Shown: positions 8,473 to 8,598 of the stretch, one piece after another
Layout: each line of letters opens with the position of its first letter
Numbering within the stretch: position 1 is the stretch's first letter
NCBI GenBank assembly: GCA_024511395.1
Contig: JANELJ010000077.1
Span: 1 to 8,598 of the forward strand
From: Gammaproteobacteria bacterium
GTDB taxonomy: Bacteria; Pseudomonadota; Gammaproteobacteria; GRL18
Direction: 5' to 3'
Length of the DNA stretch: 8,598 nt
The notes under the pieces: model-generated
The model's input: only the letters and a program-made list of their open reading frames with translations
Databases searched by the model: none
Told to the model about the DNA's origin: nothing
Position numbers and translations under genes: made by a program

Positions 8473-8488
8473 TCAGGTATTAACCTGA
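8473..8488. other. Short perfect hairpin after the RraB-like gene
   Basis: TCAGGT (8473-8478) and ACCTGA (8483-8488) form a perfect 6-bp stem with the loop ATTA, 10 nt after the stop codon. No T-run follows; an A-run appears about 15 nt later. It could be a weak terminator or a 3'-end stabiliser. Confidence 0.4.
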
Positions 8489-8522
8489 ATTCTGGATAAG
8501 AACTAAAAAATATTGAACTAAA

Positions 8523-8585
8523 TGCCTGTTTCTCGATCAGATCATTTAATGACCAAATCAAATGAATTTGAACAAGGAACAGGCA
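8523..8585. repeat. Long imperfect hairpin just before a GTG start
   Basis: The outer stem is 11 bp (8523-8533 with 8575-8585, one G-U). After small mismatches it continues with 8537-8542/8566-8571, then CATTT/AAATG (8543-8547 with 8560-8564) and two more pairs, giving about 25 pairs over 63 nt. The right arm contains most of the AAGGA (8574-8578) that looks like the Shine-Dalgarno for GTG at 8587. No T-run follows on either strand. It could be a translation-control hairpin, the terminal repeat of a small mobile element, or a 3'-end structure of the preceding transcript. Confidence 0.6.
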
Positions 8586-8586
8586 A

Positions 8587-8598
8587 GTGACTACTATA
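8587..8598 (+). CDS. Possible start of a gene cut by the window edge
   Basis: GTG at 8587 follows AAGGA (8574-8578) with an 8-nt spacer, an ideal ribosome-binding arrangement. Only four codons (GTG ACT ACT ATA) are in the window, so the product cannot be identified. If real, its SD lies in the right arm of the hairpin at 8523-8585. Confidence 0.4.

Overview
The window carries a conserved bacterial translation-gene cluster, all on the + strand, from a gammaproteobacterium: thrS, infC, rpmI, rplT, pheS, pheT, ihfA, a small MerR-type regulator, and then an RraB-like gene. Three things point to Gammaproteobacteria. The order thrS-infC-rpmI-rplT-pheST-ihfA is typical of the group. An IHF alpha gene follows pheT directly. 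A cofactor-less MerR protein overlaps the 3' end of ihfA, an arrangement I recall from Pseudomonas and relatives. Base composition looks moderate (mid-40s % GC by eye). I cannot name a genus, and the Neisseria-type uptake sequence is absent.

Layout. 1-327 is non-coding, with two hairpins near the left edge and a good TATAAT -10 element at 267-272 that probably drives thrS (328-2247). infC (2441-2992) begins at a non-canonical ATC codon behind a strong Shine-Dalgarno. A 172-nt leader, rich in repeats and possible SD-sequestering pyrimidine tracts, leads to rpmI (3165-3362) and rplT (3385-3744). A small ORF in this leader overlaps the rpmI start. A strong intrinsic terminator with a GAAA tetraloop (3829-3862) separates rplT from pheS (3936-4955) and pheT (4997-7402). 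ihfA (7405-7704) follows pheT after 2 nt, and the MerR gene (7685-8041) overlaps ihfA by 20 nt. A near-perfect terminator (8060-8089) ends this unit. The RraB-like gene (8133-8462) stands on its own, possibly read from a leaderless transcript. The last 136 nt hold a short hairpin and a long imperfect hairpin (8523-8585) just before a GTG codon with a good SD, which may start a further gene cut by the window edge.

How the genes fit together: two class II aminoacyl-tRNA synthetases (Thr and Phe), initiation factor 3 and two 50S proteins supply the translation apparatus. IHF alpha and the MerR protein are DNA-binding proteins that share the pheST transcript. The RraB-like protein suggests a link to RNA turnover, by family only.

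I see no defence system, CRISPR array, prophage or complete mobile element. The protein genes are ordinary and intact. The points worth a second look are in the non-coding DNA: the infC start, the rpmI leader, the rplT-pheS terminator, and above all the long hairpin at the right edge.
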